Assembly (NCBI RefSeq): GCF_001667735.1
Contig: NZ_LZJN01000144.1
Coordinates: 1 to 46,225 of the forward strand
From: Mycobacterium sp. E183
GTDB lineage: Bacteria; Actinomycetota; Actinomycetes; Mycobacteriales; Mycobacteriaceae
Direction of reading: 5' to 3'
DNA: 46,225 nt
A program made the translations under genes and the position numbers. This document shows, in pieces, positions 7,819 through 18,579 of the stretch; position 1 is the stretch's first letter; the number at the start of each line of letters is the position of its first letter. The notes under the pieces are model-generated. The model worked only from the letters and a program-made list of their open reading frames with translations, did not search any database and was not told the origin of the DNA.

Positions 7819-8526
7819 ATGAGCAATCCATTCACTCCACCCGTCGGACCGTTCGCCGGTCAGGGCTTCGGCTTCGGCACCGGCCCGGTCCAACGGCGCG
7901 CCCTGCACGGCGCCCGGCGCCAAGCCCGGCGCGAATTCTTCGAACACCTGCGCGACCACGCCGGGGACCAGGGCTTCGGCCCCGGTTTCGGTCCGGGCTT
8001 CGGCCCGGGTTTCGGCCCCGGATTCGGTCCGGGTTTCGGTTTCGGCCCGGGCGGCCGGCGCGGCGGATGGCGGCGCGGCGGCCCCGGTCGCGGCAAGCGC
8101 GGTGACGTCCGCGCGGCCATCCTGGCGCTGCTCGCCGAGCGGCCGATGCACGGCTACGAGATGATCCAGCAGATCGCCGAACGCAGTAACGGACTCTGGA
8201 AGCCCAGCCCCGGTTCGGTCTACCCGACGCTGCAGTTGCTGACCGACGAGGGCCTGATCACCGCGAGCGAGAGCGAGGGCAGCAAGAAGCTGTTCGAGCT
8301 GACCGACGAGGGCCGCACGGCGGCCGAGAAGGTGGAGACCCCGCCGTGGGACGAGATCGCCGAAGGGGCCGACCCGGGTCACATGAACCTGCGGGCGGCC
8401 GTCGGCCAGCTGTTCGGCGCGGTCGCGCAGTCCGCGCACACCGCCACCGCCGAGCAGCAACAGCGCATCGTCGAGATCCTGAACAACGCGCGACGCGAGG
8501 TCTACGGCATCCTCGGCGAAGACTGA
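7819..8526 (+). CDS. PadR-family transcriptional regulator with GFGP-repeat N-terminal extension
   Basis: 235 residues from ATG 7819, preceded by TGAGGA 8 nt upstream; an ATG at 7804 is an alternative. Residues 1-95 are low complexity, with five GFGP units plus GFGFGP at 52-77 and then an Arg/Gly-rich basic stretch (RRGGWRRGGPGRGKRG). The PadR winged helix follows at about 97-170, with ILALLAERPMHGYEMIQQI, the conserved SPGSVYPTLQLL and LTDEGR. The C-terminal helix at 190-235 should mediate dimerisation. PadR proteins usually repress adjacent genes, often transporters or membrane proteins, in response to small ligands. The basic and GFGP tail could add non-specific DNA or RNA binding; this is inference. 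Confidence 0.9.
   Translation: MSNPFTPPVGPFAGQGFGFGTGPVQRRALHGARRQARREFFEHLRDHAGDQGFGPGFGPGFGPGFGPGFGPGFGFGPGGRRGGWRRGGPGRGKRGDVRAAILALLAERPMHGYEMIQQIAERSNGLWKPSPGSVYPTLQLLTDEGLITASESEGSKKLFELTDEGRTAAEKVETPPWDEIAEGADPGHMNLRAAVGQLFGAVAQSAHTATAEQQQRIVEILNNARREVYGILGED
7972..8052 (+). repeat. 12-bp in-frame repeats encoding GFGP
   Basis: Consecutive 12-nt units encode Gly-Phe-Gly-Pro five times and end in GFGFGPG. Units differ mainly at third positions, so the protein repeat appears to be conserved rather than freshly slipped. Confidence 0.85.
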
Positions 8527-8540
8527 GCCCGTAGCACACA

Positions 8541-8583
8541 GCGGACCCTGGATCAGGTCACGTCGACCCAGTCCAGGGTCCGC
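8541..8583. terminator. Bidirectional terminator-like hairpin between padR and glpK
   Basis: Perfect 12-bp arms GCGGACCCTGGA (8541-8552) and its reverse complement (8572-8583) flank a 19-nt loop. It lies where two genes converge, 14 nt after the padR stop, with one arm inside the last codons of glpK. There is no U-tract, which is common for mycobacterial terminators. Confidence 0.45.
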
Positions 8584-10070
8584 TGCACCGCCTTGCGCCA
8601 ACCCGCGTAGCCGGCGGCGCGCTGCTCGTCGGTCCAGGCCGGCGTCCACCGCTTGTCTTCGTGCCAGTTCGCCCGCAGGTCGGACGGACCGGCCCAGAAC
8701 CCCACCGCCAAACCCGCCGCATAGGCCGCGCCCAGCGCGGTCGTTTCGGCCACCACCGGCCGCACCACGTCGACCCCGAGCACGTCGGCCTGAATCTGCA
8801 TGCAGAGGTCATTGGCGGTGATGCCGCCGTCCACCTTCAAAACCTCAAGTCGCACACCGGAATCCGCCGCCATCGCGTCCACCACGTCGCGGCTTTGGTA
8901 GCAGATCGCCTCCAGCGTCGCGCGGGCGAGGTGCGCGTTGGTGTTGAACCGCGACAGCCCCACGATCGCGCCCCGGGCGTCGGATCGCCAATAGGGCGCG
9001 AACAGCCCGGAGAACGCCGGGACGAAATAGACCCCGCCGTTGTCGGTGACCTGACGCGCCAACGACTCGCTTTGCGCGGCACCGCTGATGATGCCCAACT
9101 GGTCGCGCAGCCACTGCACGGCGGCCCCGGTGACCGCGATCGAGCCTTCGAGCGCGTAAACGGGTTTGGCGTCGCCGAACTGGTAACAGACGGTGGTCAA
9201 CAGCCCGTTGTCCGATCGCACGATCGTCTCGCCGGTGTTGAGCAACAAGAAGTTTCCGGTGCCGTAGGTGTTTTTCGCCTCCCCTTCCGACAGGCACACC
9301 TGGCCCACCATCGCGGCATGCTGGTCACCGAGGACCCCGGTGATCGGCACCTCGCCACCGACGGGCCCGGTTGCTGCGGAGACGCCGTACGGCTGCGGCG
9401 ACGACGACGGCGCGATCGCCGGCAGCATCGCACGCGGGATGGCGAAGAATGACAGCAACTCGTCGTCCCAGTCGAGGGTTTCGAGGTCCATCAGCATGGT
9501 CCGGCTGGCGTTGGTCACGTCGGTCACGTGCACGCCGCCGCGCGGGCCGCCGGTCAGATTCCACAGCACCCAGGTGTCCGGGGTGCCGAACAGCGCGTCG
9601 CCGCTTTCGGCCGCCTCCCGCACCCCGTCGACGTTCTCCAAGATCCACTGCAATTTGCCACCGGCGAAGTACGTCGCCGGCGGCAGGCCCGCCTTGCGGC
9701 GGATCACGTCGCCGTGGCCGTCGCGTTCCAGCGCCGAAGCGATGCGGTCGGTGCGGGTGTCCTGCCAGACGATGGCGTTGTAATAGGGCCGCCCGGTGCG
9801 CCGATTCCACACCAGCGTGGTCTCCCGCTGATTCGTGATACCAAGGGCAGCAATGTCTTTGGCGGTCAGGTTGGCGCGGTTCAACACCGACATCAGCACC
9901 GACGAGGTACGCTCCCAGATCTCCACCGGGTCGTGCTCGACCCAACCGGCACGGGGCAGGATCTGTTCGTGCTCGAGCTGATGCCGAGCGACCTCGGTGC
10001 CGTCGTGATCGAAGATCATGCAGCGGGTGCTGGTGGTTCCCTGGTCGATGGCGGCGACGAAGTCGGACAC
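8553..10070 (-). CDS. glpK: Glycerol kinase
   Basis: 505 residues from GTG 10070. The protein phosphorylates glycerol to glycerol 3-phosphate with ATP in the cytosol. The N-terminal phosphate-binding loop is [16 protein letters not shown], followed by [14 protein letters not shown] and IVWQDTRT, and the second FGGY-kinase half carries [15 protein letters not shown] and LKVDGGIT. Length and motifs fit full-length GlpK (Rv3696c). It is transcribed alone, diverging from the GCS2-like gene and converging on padR. In M. tuberculosis a vapBC48 toxin-antitoxin pair lies between glpK and Rv3698; here that pair is absent. Confidence 0.96.
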   Translation of the reverse strand: MSDFVAAIDQGTTSTRCMIFDHDGTEVARHQLEHEQILPRAGWVEHDPVEIWERTSSVLMSVLNRANLTAKDIAALGITNQRETTLVWNRRTGRPYYNAIVWQDTRTDRIASALERDGHGDVIRRKAGLPPATYFAGGKLQWILENVDGVREAAESGDALFGTPDTWVLWNLTGGPRGGVHVTDVTNASRTMLMDLETLDWDDELLSFFAIPRAMLPAIAPSSSPQPYGVSAATGPVGGEVPITGVLGDQHAAMVGQVCLSEGEAKNTYGTGNFLLLNTGETIVRSDNGLLTTVCYQFGDAKPVYALEGSIAVTGAAVQWLRDQLGIISGAAQSESLARQVTDNGGVYFVPAFSGLFAPYWRSDARGAIVGLSRFNTNAHLARATLEAICYQSRDVVDAMAADSGVRLEVLKVDGGITANDLCMQIQADVLGVDVVRPVVAETTALGAAYAAGLAVGFWAGPSDLRANWHEDKRWTPAWTDEQRAAGYAGWRKAVQRTLDWVDVT

Positions 10071-10122
10071 GTCAGGAGTCCATCATGGTCTGCCCGACTC
10101 GACAAGCGGCCGGGTTGCTTGC

Positions 10123-10137
10123 GTTACCGGCGGTAAC
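10123..10137. promoter_or_regulatory. Inverted repeat in the glpK/GCS2-like divergent promoter region
   Basis: GTTACC-GGC-GGTAAC is a perfect 6-bp inverted repeat with a 3-nt centre, placed in the 84-bp gap between two divergent genes. It could be an operator; the regulator is unknown. Confidence 0.35.
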
Positions 10138-10154
10138 CCTGTTCCATCGGCGGT

Positions 10155-11627
10155 GTGGGCGAAGAGGTCAAGCGCACCACGTACACCAGCGCACATCGTC
10201 GGGAGTACCAGCGCAAGCTTGAACTTTGCCTGGACGTCCTGGAAACGATGCTCGCGCAGTCGCACTTCGACTCCGACAAGCCGCTCACCGGCATGGAGAT
10301 CGAGTGCAACCTGGTCGACGCCGATTATCAGCCGGCGATGTCGAACCGCGATGTGCTGGACGCCATCGGGGACCCGGCGTTCCAGCCGGAATTGGGCGCC
10401 TACAACATCGAATTCAACGTGCCACCCCACGCCCTGCCCGGACACACCGCGCTGGACCTCGAAGGTGGGGTGCGGGCCAGCCTGAACGACGCCGAGATCA
10501 AGGCCGGCCTGGGCGGCGCGCACATCGTGATGATCGGAATCCTGCCCACGCTGATGCCCGAGCATCTGGCCACCGGCTGGATGAGCGACTCGCGCCGGTA
10601 TGCCGCGCTCAACGAGTCGATCTTCACCGCCCGCGGCGAGGACATCCCGATCAACATCTCCGGCCCCGAACCGCTGAGCTGGCAGGCCGTGTCGATAGCG
10701 CCCGAATCCGCCTGCACCAGCATCCAATTGCATCTGCAGGTCGCGCCGGAGACATTCGCCGCCAACTGGAACGCGGCCCAGGCGGTGGCCGGGCCGCAGC
10801 TCGCGCTGGGCGCCAACTCGCCATACTTCTTCGGCCACCAGTTGTGGGCCGAGACGCGCATCGAGCTGTTCACGCAGTCCACCGACACCCGGCCCGAGGA
10901 GCTGAAGTCCCAGGGGGTGCGGCCGCGGGTGTGGTTCGGCGAACGGTGGATCTCCTCGGTCCTCGACCTGTACCAGGAGAACATCCGCTACTTCCCTCCC
11001 CTGCTGCCCGAGGTGTCCGACGAGGATCCGCTCGCCGAGCTGGCCGCCGGGCGGGCACCGCGGCTGTCCGAGATGCGGCTGCACAGCGGCACCGTGTACC
11101 GGTGGAACCGGCCGGTCTACGACGTGGTCGACGGGCGACCGCACCTGCGGCTGGAGAATCGGGTGTTGCCGGCCGGGCCGACCGTGGTGGACATGCTGGC
11201 GAATTCGGCCTTCTTCTACGGACTGCTGCGCAGTCTGTCCGAGGACACCGATCCCGTGTGGGCGAGCATGGATTTCACTGCGGCACAAGCCAATTTTCTC
11301 GAGGCGGCGCGCAACGGCATCGACGCCCGGCTGCAGTGGCCGGGCCTGGGCGAGGTGGCGGCGACCACGCTGGTGCTCGACACGTTGCTGCCGATCGCCG
11401 ACGATGGGCTGCGCCGCTGGGGCGTGGACGCGGAGGTGCGCGATCGCTTCCTGGGGGTCATCGAGGGCCGCGCGAGGACCGGCCGCAACGGCGCCGGCTG
11501 GCAGGTGGCCACCGTGCGCACGCTGGAAGATGCAGGTATGACCCGGCCCGCAGCGCTGGCCGAGATGCTGCGCCGGTACTGCGAGCACATGCACGCCAAC
11601 GAGCCGGTGCACACCTGGGAGTCCTGA
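10155..11627 (+). CDS. Glutamate-cysteine ligase (GCS2)-like protein (Rv3698-like)
   Basis: 490 residues from GTG 10155. The N-terminal half has the GCS2-like ATP-dependent carboxylate-amine ligase pattern: GMEIECNLVD with paired acidic residues, then GAYNIEFNVPPHALPG. Later segments include ANSPYFFGH and LENRVLPAGPTVVDMLANSAFFYG. Rv3698 belongs, as I recall, to a conserved actinobacterial group annotated as glutamate-cysteine ligase-like with no demonstrated substrate. The true EgtA/GshA of the ergothioneine operon is encoded separately at 16451-17725, so this is a second, distant ligase-fold enzyme. The next gene, a methyltransferase, starts 21 nt downstream. The enzymatic activity is unproven. 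Confidence 0.85.
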   Translation: MGEEVKRTTYTSAHRREYQRKLELCLDVLETMLAQSHFDSDKPLTGMEIECNLVDADYQPAMSNRDVLDAIGDPAFQPELGAYNIEFNVPPHALPGHTALDLEGGVRASLNDAEIKAGLGGAHIVMIGILPTLMPEHLATGWMSDSRRYAALNESIFTARGEDIPINISGPEPLSWQAVSIAPESACTSIQLHLQVAPETFAANWNAAQAVAGPQLALGANSPYFFGHQLWAETRIELFTQSTDTRPEELKSQGVRPRVWFGERWISSVLDLYQENIRYFPPLLPEVSDEDPLAELAAGRAPRLSEMRLHSGTVYRWNRPVYDVVDGRPHLRLENRVLPAGPTVVDMLANSAFFYGLLRSLSEDTDPVWASMDFTAAQANFLEAARNGIDARLQWPGLGEVAATTLVLDTLLPIADDGLRRWGVDAEVRDRFLGVIEGRARTGRNGAGWQVATVRTLEDAGMTRPAALAEMLRRYCEHMHANEPVHTWES

Positions 11628-12329
<702 letters not shown>

Positions 12330-12332
12330 TTT

Positions 12333-13481
12333 TCAGGCCGACGTCGCCGCGGTCGCGGCGATCAGCGCCTCGGCGAAGGTCTCCAGATCGCCGGCCGTGG
12401 TGTCGAGGTGTGGCGAGAGCCTCAGCACCGGCCCGGCCAGCTGCAGGGGCGCCCGCTGCACGCCGACGAAGGTGATCAGGATCCGCCGCTCGGCCAGCAG
12501 CCACGACTGCACCACTTGCGGGTCGGCGCCGTCGACGGGCGCCAGCGTGGTGATCGCGCTCGGCTCGTCGACCTCTTCGACCACCGCCCAGCCGGGCACG
12601 TCGGCCAGCGCCCGGCGGCTCGCGGCGCCCAGCTCGGCCAGCCGCCCGCGCACCGCCTCCGGCCCGTACGCCAGATGCTCGCCTAACGCCAGCGAGAATC
12701 CTAGGCGCGCCGCGACATTGGCTTCACCGAACTCAAGCTGCTGGGCCACCGAGAACGACCCCGCGAGCCAATCCGGCGCCGCCAGCCGCGGCCGCAGGCC
12801 CGCCATCAGCTCCCGGCGCACCGCGAGGGCCCCGACCCCGCGCGGCCCGGCGATCCACTTGCGCGACGACGCGTAGGTCACGTCGGCGCCGACCGCGCAG
12901 TCCACCTGGCCCAGCGCCTGCGCGGCGTCGACCACGAGCGGCAGCCCCATCTCGCGGCACAGTTGCGCCACCATTGGCAGCGGTTGCACCACACCGCTGT
13001 GGCTGCCGACAGCGGTCAGGTGGACCAAATCGGGGGGGTCGGCCTCCAGCGCCATCGCCGCGTCGTCGAGCGCCAACCGGCCATCCCCGAGCGTCGGCAG
13101 CAGCTGACGGTCGAATCCATGGGCGGCCAGCAGCGCGAGGTTGGGGCCGTACTCACCCGGCAGGCACGCCACCTTGCGGCGCCCCGCCGGCCAGGCGCCG
13201 AGCAGCAGGTCGAGGGCGTTCAGGGAGCCCGTTGTGAACACCACCTCGGCGTCGGGCATGCCGGCCAGCGCGGCGAACGCCACCCGTCCGGCGTCGAGCG
13301 CGGGTGCGGCCGCCTCGGCCGCGACGTAGCCGCCGACTTCGGACTCGTTGCGCGCGTGCTGGGCGGCGGCGTCGATCACGGAAAGGCTTTGGCGCGAACA
13401 CGCCGCGCTGTCCAGGTGCAGCCCGGCCGCCGGCAGGCGGGCCGCCCGCCACCGGTCAGCCAGCGAACCCGCGGGCGTCAC
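12333..13481 (-). CDS. egtE: Ergothioneine pyridoxal-phosphate lyase EgtE
   Basis: 382 residues from GTG 13481, overlapping the egtD stop by 4 nt (GTGA). It is a fold-type I PLP enzyme of the class V aminotransferase/NifS group: ligand-binding TTGSLNALD, aspartate in [10 protein letters not shown], and the Schiff-base lysine K208 in [14 protein letters not shown]. EgtE cleaves the C-S bond of hercynylcysteine sulfoxide to give ergothioneine, the last step of the pathway. The length matches Rv3700c (390 aa). Confidence 0.93.
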   Translation of the reverse strand: MTPAGSLADRWRAARLPAAGLHLDSAACSRQSLSVIDAAAQHARNESEVGGYVAAEAAAPALDAGRVAFAALAGMPDAEVVFTTGSLNALDLLLGAWPAGRRKVACLPGEYGPNLALLAAHGFDRQLLPTLGDGRLALDDAAMALEADPPDLVHLTAVGSHSGVVQPLPMVAQLCREMGLPLVVDAAQALGQVDCAVGADVTYASSRKWIAGPRGVGALAVRRELMAGLRPRLAAPDWLAGSFSVAQQLEFGEANVAARLGFSLALGEHLAYGPEAVRGRLAELGAASRRALADVPGWAVVEEVDEPSAITTLAPVDGADPQVVQSWLLAERRILITFVGVQRAPLQLAGPVLRLSPHLDTTAGDLETFAEALIAATAATSA

Positions 13482-14443
13482 TTCACGGCCAGCGACAACC
13501 CGAAGTCACCCGCGGCGTCCGTCCACCATCGGGTGGGACGCAACCCCACGCCGGTCAATTCGGCGCTCACCCCGTCCGGGCGGAACTTGCACGACACCTC
13601 GGTGAGCATCTCCTCGCCGGCCGCGAAATCCACGGTCAGGTCGAGCGCGTCGACGCGGACCCGCTGGGCGTGGCCGGCGCGCAACCACATCTCGATGCGC
13701 TCCTCGTCGGCGTTCCAGCGCGCCACGTGTTGGTATGCCTCGACGTCGAAGTCGGCGTCGAGTTGCCGGTTGATCACCGCCAGCACATTGCGATTGAACG
13801 CCGCGGTCACCCCGGCCGAGTCGTCATAGGCCCGCACCAGCCGGTGAATGTCCTTGATCAGATCCGTCCCGAGCAGCAGGCTGTCGCCCGGCCGCATCTG
13901 GGCGGACAGGCTCGAGAGGAACTCCGCGCGCGGCCCTGGCGTCAGGTTGCCGATCGTGGACCCCAGGAACACGAAGAGGCGACGCCCGCCGGTCGGGATC
14001 TCGGTCAGATGTTCCTCGAAATCGCCGCAGACGGCATTGATTTCGACGCCCACGTATTCCCGTTGGATGGCCGCAGCGGCCGTCGAGAGGATGCCGGCGT
14101 CGACGTCGAACGGGACGAACCTGCGCAACGATCCGCGGGCGCGCAGCGCGTCGAGCAGCAGCCGGGTCTTCTCCGAGGTTCCACTGCCGAGCTCCACCAG
14201 GGTGTCGGCCTCGCTGGCCGCCGCCACTTCGCCCGACCGGGCGCGCAAGATCTCGGCCTCGGCGCGGGTGGGATAGTACTCGGGCAGCCGCGTGATCTGA
14301 TCGAACAGATGGCTGCCCAGCGAATCGTAGAACCACTTGGGCGGCAACGACTTCGGCGTCCGCTGCAGGCCGTCGAACACGTCACGGCGCAACGCCTGGT
14401 GCGCGGAGTCGGCGGCCAGGTGGTTGGACAGTGTCAGCGTCAT
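13478..14443 (-). CDS. egtD: L-histidine N-alpha-methyltransferase EgtD
   Basis: 321 residues from ATG 14443, exactly the length of M. tuberculosis EgtD. The in-frame extension of 29 codons upstream overlaps egtC and is rejected. EgtD trimethylates histidine to hercynine with three SAM. Family signatures are present: [32 protein letters not shown], the SAM site [15 protein letters not shown], and [15 protein letters not shown] with the conserved Asn. Its start overlaps the egtC stop (ATGA), so the two are translationally coupled. Confidence 0.96.
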   Translation of the reverse strand: MTLTLSNHLAADSAHQALRRDVFDGLQRTPKSLPPKWFYDSLGSHLFDQITRLPEYYPTRAEAEILRARSGEVAAASEADTLVELGSGTSEKTRLLLDALRARGSLRRFVPFDVDAGILSTAAAAIQREYVGVEINAVCGDFEEHLTEIPTGGRRLFVFLGSTIGNLTPGPRAEFLSSLSAQMRPGDSLLLGTDLIKDIHRLVRAYDDSAGVTAAFNRNVLAVINRQLDADFDVEAYQHVARWNADEERIEMWLRAGHAQRVRVDALDLTVDFAAGEEMLTEVSCKFRPDGVSAELTGVGLRPTRWWTDAAGDFGLSLAVK

Positions 14444-15153
14444 CGATAACCTTCCGAGTGATCCAGCGGGGTCAGCGCCACACCCGTCGCGGTGACCTCG
14501 ACGAGGTGGCAGTCCGGCACTTCCGCCCAACCGGGGTCGTCGTCGTAGGGCTCGCTGGCCAGGACGACACCATCGGCGCGGCGCAGGATCGACAGCGTGT
14601 CTCCCCAGGCCGTCGCCAGCAGGCGAGAACCGTTGGCGGCAAGGATGTTCAGCCGCGCGTTCGGGTCGGCGGCCGCGATCTCGGTGATCGTCTCGCCGAG
14701 CGCATCGAGGCCGCGCTCGAAGATGGCCGCCGCGAGTAGCGCACTGTCACAGACCGATTCGGCCCGCGAGGTCGGGGGCAACACGGCGCGGTCGACAACT
14801 CCGTTGTGCGACAACAGCCATTGGCCGTCGGTGAACGGCGCCGTCGCGCTGACGTCGATAGGCATCCCGACCGTCGCCGAGCGCACCGCGGCCACCACGC
14901 AGTGGCTGCGCAGCGCGGGCGCGACGGAGTCGAACGACGCGTCACCCCACAGCGGCGCCGGGCTGCGCCAGCGGCGGGGAACTTGCCGCTCCGCAGCGAC
15001 ATCGAAAAACCCGACACCCCAGCCGTCGGCGTTGAGCAGGCCGTGCTTCTGCCGGCGCGGGGCGTACGACTGCACCCGCAGGCCCGACGGGGGGTCCAGC
15101 ACAAGCGAGGAGACGGTGACGTCGGCCCCGAGCCAACCGAGGTGGCGGCACAT
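14440..15153 (-). CDS. egtC: Gamma-glutamyl-hercynylcysteine sulfoxide hydrolase EgtC
   Basis: 237 residues. The start is the ATG at 15153 giving MCRHLGW; processing to expose Cys2 as N-terminal nucleophile is the hallmark of class II (Ntn) amidohydrolases. Further motifs are [13 protein letters not shown] and LSHNGVVD. EgtC removes the gamma-glutamyl group from the EgtB product. The start overlaps the egtB stop by one base (TGATG). The open frame extends about 430 codons further upstream, but that is a shadow of egtB. Confidence 0.95.
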   Translation of the reverse strand: MCRHLGWLGADVTVSSLVLDPPSGLRVQSYAPRRQKHGLLNADGWGVGFFDVAAERQVPRRWRSPAPLWGDASFDSVAPALRSHCVVAAVRSATVGMPIDVSATAPFTDGQWLLSHNGVVDRAVLPPTSRAESVCDSALLAAAIFERGLDALGETITEIAAADPNARLNILAANGSRLLATAWGDTLSILRRADGVVLASEPYDDDPGWAEVPDCHLVEVTATGVALTPLDHSEGYR

Positions 15154-16454
15154 CAGGCGAAATCCTCGGCGTCCCAAGCCAACCGGACACCGGAGAAGAT
15201 CTGGCGCCGGATCGGGTGGTCCCAGTTGCGGAAGCTCGGCCGCAGGATGCTGGGCTCCACGGCCCACGAGCCGCCACGCAGCACCCGGTAGTCGCCGTCG
15301 AAGAACGGCTGGGAATAGCGCTCGTAGATCATCGGGACGAAGCCGGGCCAGGGCCGCAGCGGGGACGCGGTCCACTCCCAGACGTCGCCGAGCATCTGCT
15401 CGGCCCCGTACGCCGAGGCGCCGGCCGGGTAGGCGCCGACGGGCGCCGGGCGCAACGCCCCGCCGCCCAGGTTGGCCAGTGCGTCGGACGGGGGCTGCGA
15501 CCCCCACGGGTAGCGGCGCCGACGGCCGGTGGCCGGATCCCACGCGCAGGCCTTCTCCCATTCGATCTCGGTGGGCAGCCGCGCGCCGGCCCAGGCGGCG
15601 TAGGCCTCGGCCTCGAAGAAGGTGACGTGCTGCACCGGTTCGTCGGCCGGGATGTCTTCGACGTGGCCGAACCGGGTGCGCGTCCGCGCGTCGGGGCTCC
15701 AGAACTGCGGCGCCGTGAGGCCCGCACGCCGGCGATGCTCCCAACCGCGCTCCGACCACCAGCGTGGCTGCCGGTATCCGCCGTCTTCCACGAAGTGCCG
15801 CCACTCGCCGTTGGTGACCGGCACCCGGCCGATCCGGAACGAGGGCACGTCGACGACGTGGGCGGGCCGCTCGTTGTCCAGCGAATACGGTTCGCTCGCC
15901 GCGTCGACGCCCAGCACGAACGGGCCGGCGGGCACCAGCACCGAGGTGCCGGCCACGCCTGGCCGGCCGGCCGGCAAGGCCGCGGTGTCGCGCAGCAGCG
16001 GGGCGCCGCTGCGGAGGTTCAACGCCTGCAGCATGGTTTCGTCGTGCTGGTTCTCGTGGCTGATCACCAACGCGAACGGGAAGCTGTCGGCATCCTCGGG
16101 TAGGGCGTCGAGGGCGTCGAGGGCGGCCGAGCGCACCGTCCGGCAATAAGCCCGCGCGCGATCCGGTGACAGCAGCGGCAGCTCGACGCGGCTCGCGCGG
16201 GAGTGCACGAAGGCGTCGTACAGGCCTTCGACGGCAGGCGGCAACATGCCCGGCCGACCGGGGTCGCCGGCCCGCAGCAGCCAGAACTCCTCTTGCTGAC
16301 CGATGTGCGCGAGGTCCCACACCAGCGGGCTCATCAGGGGGTCGTACTGCCGGTACAGTTCGGCGTCGTCGAACTCGACCAGCCGCAACGTTCGCGTCCG
16401 CGCCCGCGCCAGATCGTCGGCGAGACCCGCCCGGCATTCATCCGCGGACGTCAC
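15153..16454 (-). CDS. egtB: Hercynine oxygenase (sulfoxide synthase) EgtB
   Basis: 433 residues from GTG 16454, which overlaps the egtA stop (GTGA). The N-terminal DinB-like domain and the C-terminal formylglycine-generating-enzyme/sulfatase-modifying domain ([26 protein letters not shown]) match EgtB. The iron-binding three-histidine facial triad is H50 ([10 protein letters not shown]) with H133 and H137 (SHENQHDE). EgtB joins gamma-glutamylcysteine to hercynine with O2, forming the sulfoxide. Upstream in-frame codons overlap egtA and were not used. Confidence 0.95.
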   Translation of the reverse strand: MTSADECRAGLADDLARARTRTLRLVEFDDAELYRQYDPLMSPLVWDLAHIGQQEEFWLLRAGDPGRPGMLPPAVEGLYDAFVHSRASRVELPLLSPDRARAYCRTVRSAALDALDALPEDADSFPFALVISHENQHDETMLQALNLRSGAPLLRDTAALPAGRPGVAGTSVLVPAGPFVLGVDAASEPYSLDNERPAHVVDVPSFRIGRVPVTNGEWRHFVEDGGYRQPRWWSERGWEHRRRAGLTAPQFWSPDARTRTRFGHVEDIPADEPVQHVTFFEAEAYAAWAGARLPTEIEWEKACAWDPATGRRRRYPWGSQPPSDALANLGGGALRPAPVGAYPAGASAYGAEQMLGDVWEWTASPLRPWPGFVPMIYERYSQPFFDGDYRVLRGGSWAVEPSILRPSFRNWDHPIRRQIFSGVRLAWDAEDFA

Positions 16455-17725
16455 AGCCCCCCTTGGGCCAGGCGCGCCACGGTGGGCGCGATGCCGTGCT
16501 GGATCACCTGATCGGAGAAGTCGTCGCCGGGACATCGGCACCGTTCGACGGCGTCGACCAGCCGCTGCATCGACTCGCCGAGCTCGGGCGGCGCCAGCTC
16601 GGCGGCGATCGCCACGCACTGGTTGGCCGCGGCGTACAGCCGCCGGTCCCGCAGGCCCACCCGGGCCGCGGTGTCCCATGCGGTGGCCACGGGTTCGACT
16701 GCCTCGGCCGCTGTCTCGGCCGCGACGGGGTCGTCGAGCAGGGCCGTCAGCGTGAACACCACGGCCGGCCAGAACTCGTCCGGCACGCTGTCGAGATAGC
16801 GGATCTCCAGCCACTGCCTTGGGCGCACCGGCGGGAACAGGGTGGTCAGGTGGTATTCCAGGTCGGCGACGGTGGGACGGCGATCGCCGAGCAACACCCG
16901 GCCGTCCACCCAGTCGGCGAAGGGCACCCAGTGCGTGACCGCGGCGGCGTCCGGGGCGTGTACCAGCATCACCGGCGCCTTGAGCGCGTAGCGCGCCCAG
17001 TCGGTGCCGGGGTCGTCGCCGCTGGCGCCCAGGACCGGCCCGCATCGTGCCGCGTCCATCTGGCCCCACACCCACTGCCGGGTGGAGGCCCACCCGGTGA
17101 ACTCGCCGCGCAGCATCGGGGAGTTCGCGGCGATCGCGATCATGGTGGGTCCCAGCGCGTGCGCCAGCCGCACGCGCGCCGCCCAGCCGGCCCGCGGCCC
17201 CGCGTCGAGGTTGACCTGGATGGACGCTGTGGACGTCATCATCGCCGAGCCCGCGTCGCCCGAGCGGCTGGACGCGAAGAACTGCTCCATGGCGCGGTAA
17301 CGCGCGCCCGGGTTGATTCGCTTGGGTGGCCGCAGCGGGTCCGCGCCGAGGAATACCAGACCCAGGCCGGCGTCGGCGAACGCCGACCGCAGCGCGGCCT
17401 GATCGCGCCGCATCGCGTCGATGGCGCTGACCACGCCGTCAGCCGGCGGGCCGGACAGCTCCACCGCACCGCCGGGCTCCACCGTGACCCGGCTGCCGCC
17501 CGGCAACTCGGGCAGGCGCCCCAACACCTCGCCGATCTCGTCCCAGCCGGGCCTGCGATGCGGGTCCGCCGGGTCGTGGCAGTGGCCCTCCATCTCGAGA
17601 CCAACGCGGCCCAGCGGGGCGTCCACCAAGCAGCCGTCGGCGATGTAACGCGCGGCGGCTTGGGAATCGGCCATCTCCGCACCGGCCAGCTCGGAGCCGG
17701 CGGTAGTGATGGCGGCGAACGTCAT
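16451..17725 (-). CDS. egtA: Glutamate-cysteine ligase EgtA
   Basis: 424 residues from ATG 17725, with AAGGGA upstream as ribosome-binding site; twelve further in-frame codons upstream are not supported. It makes gamma-glutamylcysteine for the EgtB reaction. Motifs [24 protein letters not shown] and [16 protein letters not shown] are those of the actinobacterial GshA/EgtA family (Rv3704c, 432 aa). It is the first gene of the egtA-B-C-D-E operon, in which all four junctions overlap by 1-4 nt, so translation is coupled throughout. Confidence 0.95.
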   Translation of the reverse strand: MTFAAITTAGSELAGAEMADSQAAARYIADGCLVDAPLGRVGLEMEGHCHDPADPHRRPGWDEIGEVLGRLPELPGGSRVTVEPGGAVELSGPPADGVVSAIDAMRRDQAALRSAFADAGLGLVFLGADPLRPPKRINPGARYRAMEQFFASSRSGDAGSAMMTSTASIQVNLDAGPRAGWAARVRLAHALGPTMIAIAANSPMLRGEFTGWASTRQWVWGQMDAARCGPVLGASGDDPGTDWARYALKAPVMLVHAPDAAAVTHWVPFADWVDGRVLLGDRRPTVADLEYHLTTLFPPVRPRQWLEIRYLDSVPDEFWPAVVFTLTALLDDPVAAETAAEAVEPVATAWDTAARVGLRDRRLYAAANQCVAIAAELAPPELGESMQRLVDAVERCRCPGDDFSDQVIQHGIAPTVARLAQGGL

Positions 17726-17892
17726 ATCACTATCCCTTCGGGCCTGAGCAAGCCTGAACACGCGTCTGCGAACCTGTCCCCGTACCCGACTAAGGGAACG
17801 GTGACCGCCACTTCTTCATCTAGCAGATGGCCCTGACATATTCCCGTTCGCGCTACTTTTCAAGCCTGCCCGACCCGGCTCCGGCGCCCCGC

Positions 17893-18558
17893 TCATTGAC
17901 CCAGCGCGTTCTGCATCGCGCCGGCCAGCACGTTGACCGCCGGCCCGGCGTTGCCAGACTGGCAGACCTTGGCCTGCAGTAACACGTTTTCGCGCAGCCT
18001 GGTTTGATTGAAGCAGCGCCGATCGGTACCGGCTTCTTGTTTGGTCCAGCTCGCGTCGGCCGCGCCCGGCGGCCCGCCGTCGAACGACCAGACCTGCGTG
18101 GCCCCGTTGTCCAGATGCATCGCGGTGGTCTGGCCCGAGCAGCCCACCGTCCGGTCCACCAGGCGATGGAAAGCGCGGTCGGCGGCATCGTTGGTGGCGA
18201 ACACCCCGACGGCCTGTTTGACGAAGTGGGTCTGGTCGTTCGCCGCCGTCTGCGTGACGGCACCGTTGAACGACGCGAGGTCGGGGTCGTCGTACACCTC
18301 GGGCAGCCCGATGTCGGCCCAGTTGTTGCACACGGGGATGTCGACCCAATCCCCCTGGACCGGTCGGGTGAAGACCGACTCCCAGGCCATGGGTCCGCCG
18401 ACGATGTTGCCGACCGAGCCCTTACCCAGGACGGCATAGTTCACCACTCCCGGTTCCGACGGGTGGGCGGTCGCAACGGGAAGCGCGACCGCGCACTCGA
18501 TGGCCAGGCCGATGGCGATCGCGGCGCCGCGAACCCGCATGGTCATTCCAGCGATCAT
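17893..18558 (-). CDS. Secreted PknH-like sensor-domain protein (Rv3705c-like)
   Basis: 221 residues as drawn. Internal ATGs at 18546 and 18540 are good alternatives, the latter with a better spaced GGA ribosome-binding site. An N-terminal signal sequence ends near VATAHPSEPG. The mature part resembles the extracellular PknH C-terminal sensor domain, with several cysteines (VCNNWAD, TVGCSGQTT, RRCFNQTR, AKVCQSGN) that probably form two disulfides. Such stand-alone domains are frequent in mycobacteria as secreted proteins or lipoproteins of unknown ligand. The gene sits in the same orientation as the egt operon 167 nt downstream. Confidence 0.82.
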   Translation of the reverse strand: MIAGMTMRVRGAAIAIGLAIECAVALPVATAHPSEPGVVNYAVLGKGSVGNIVGGPMAWESVFTRPVQGDWVDIPVCNNWADIGLPEVYDDPDLASFNGAVTQTAANDQTHFVKQAVGVFATNDAADRAFHRLVDRTVGCSGQTTAMHLDNGATQVWSFDGGPPGAADASWTKQEAGTDRRCFNQTRLRENVLLQAKVCQSGNAGPAVNVLAGAMQNALGQ

Positions 18559-18579
18559 GCCAGGACGCCGGGGTGTTGG

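Noticed and set aside
7972..8052. CRISPR-like or minisatellite array
   Set aside because: The repeats are in frame, contiguous and protein-coding (GFGP); there are no spacers.
15154..16437. Long upstream extension of the egtC frame
   Set aside because: It is a shadow of egtB; EgtC must begin with Met-Cys for Ntn processing, which occurs at 15153.
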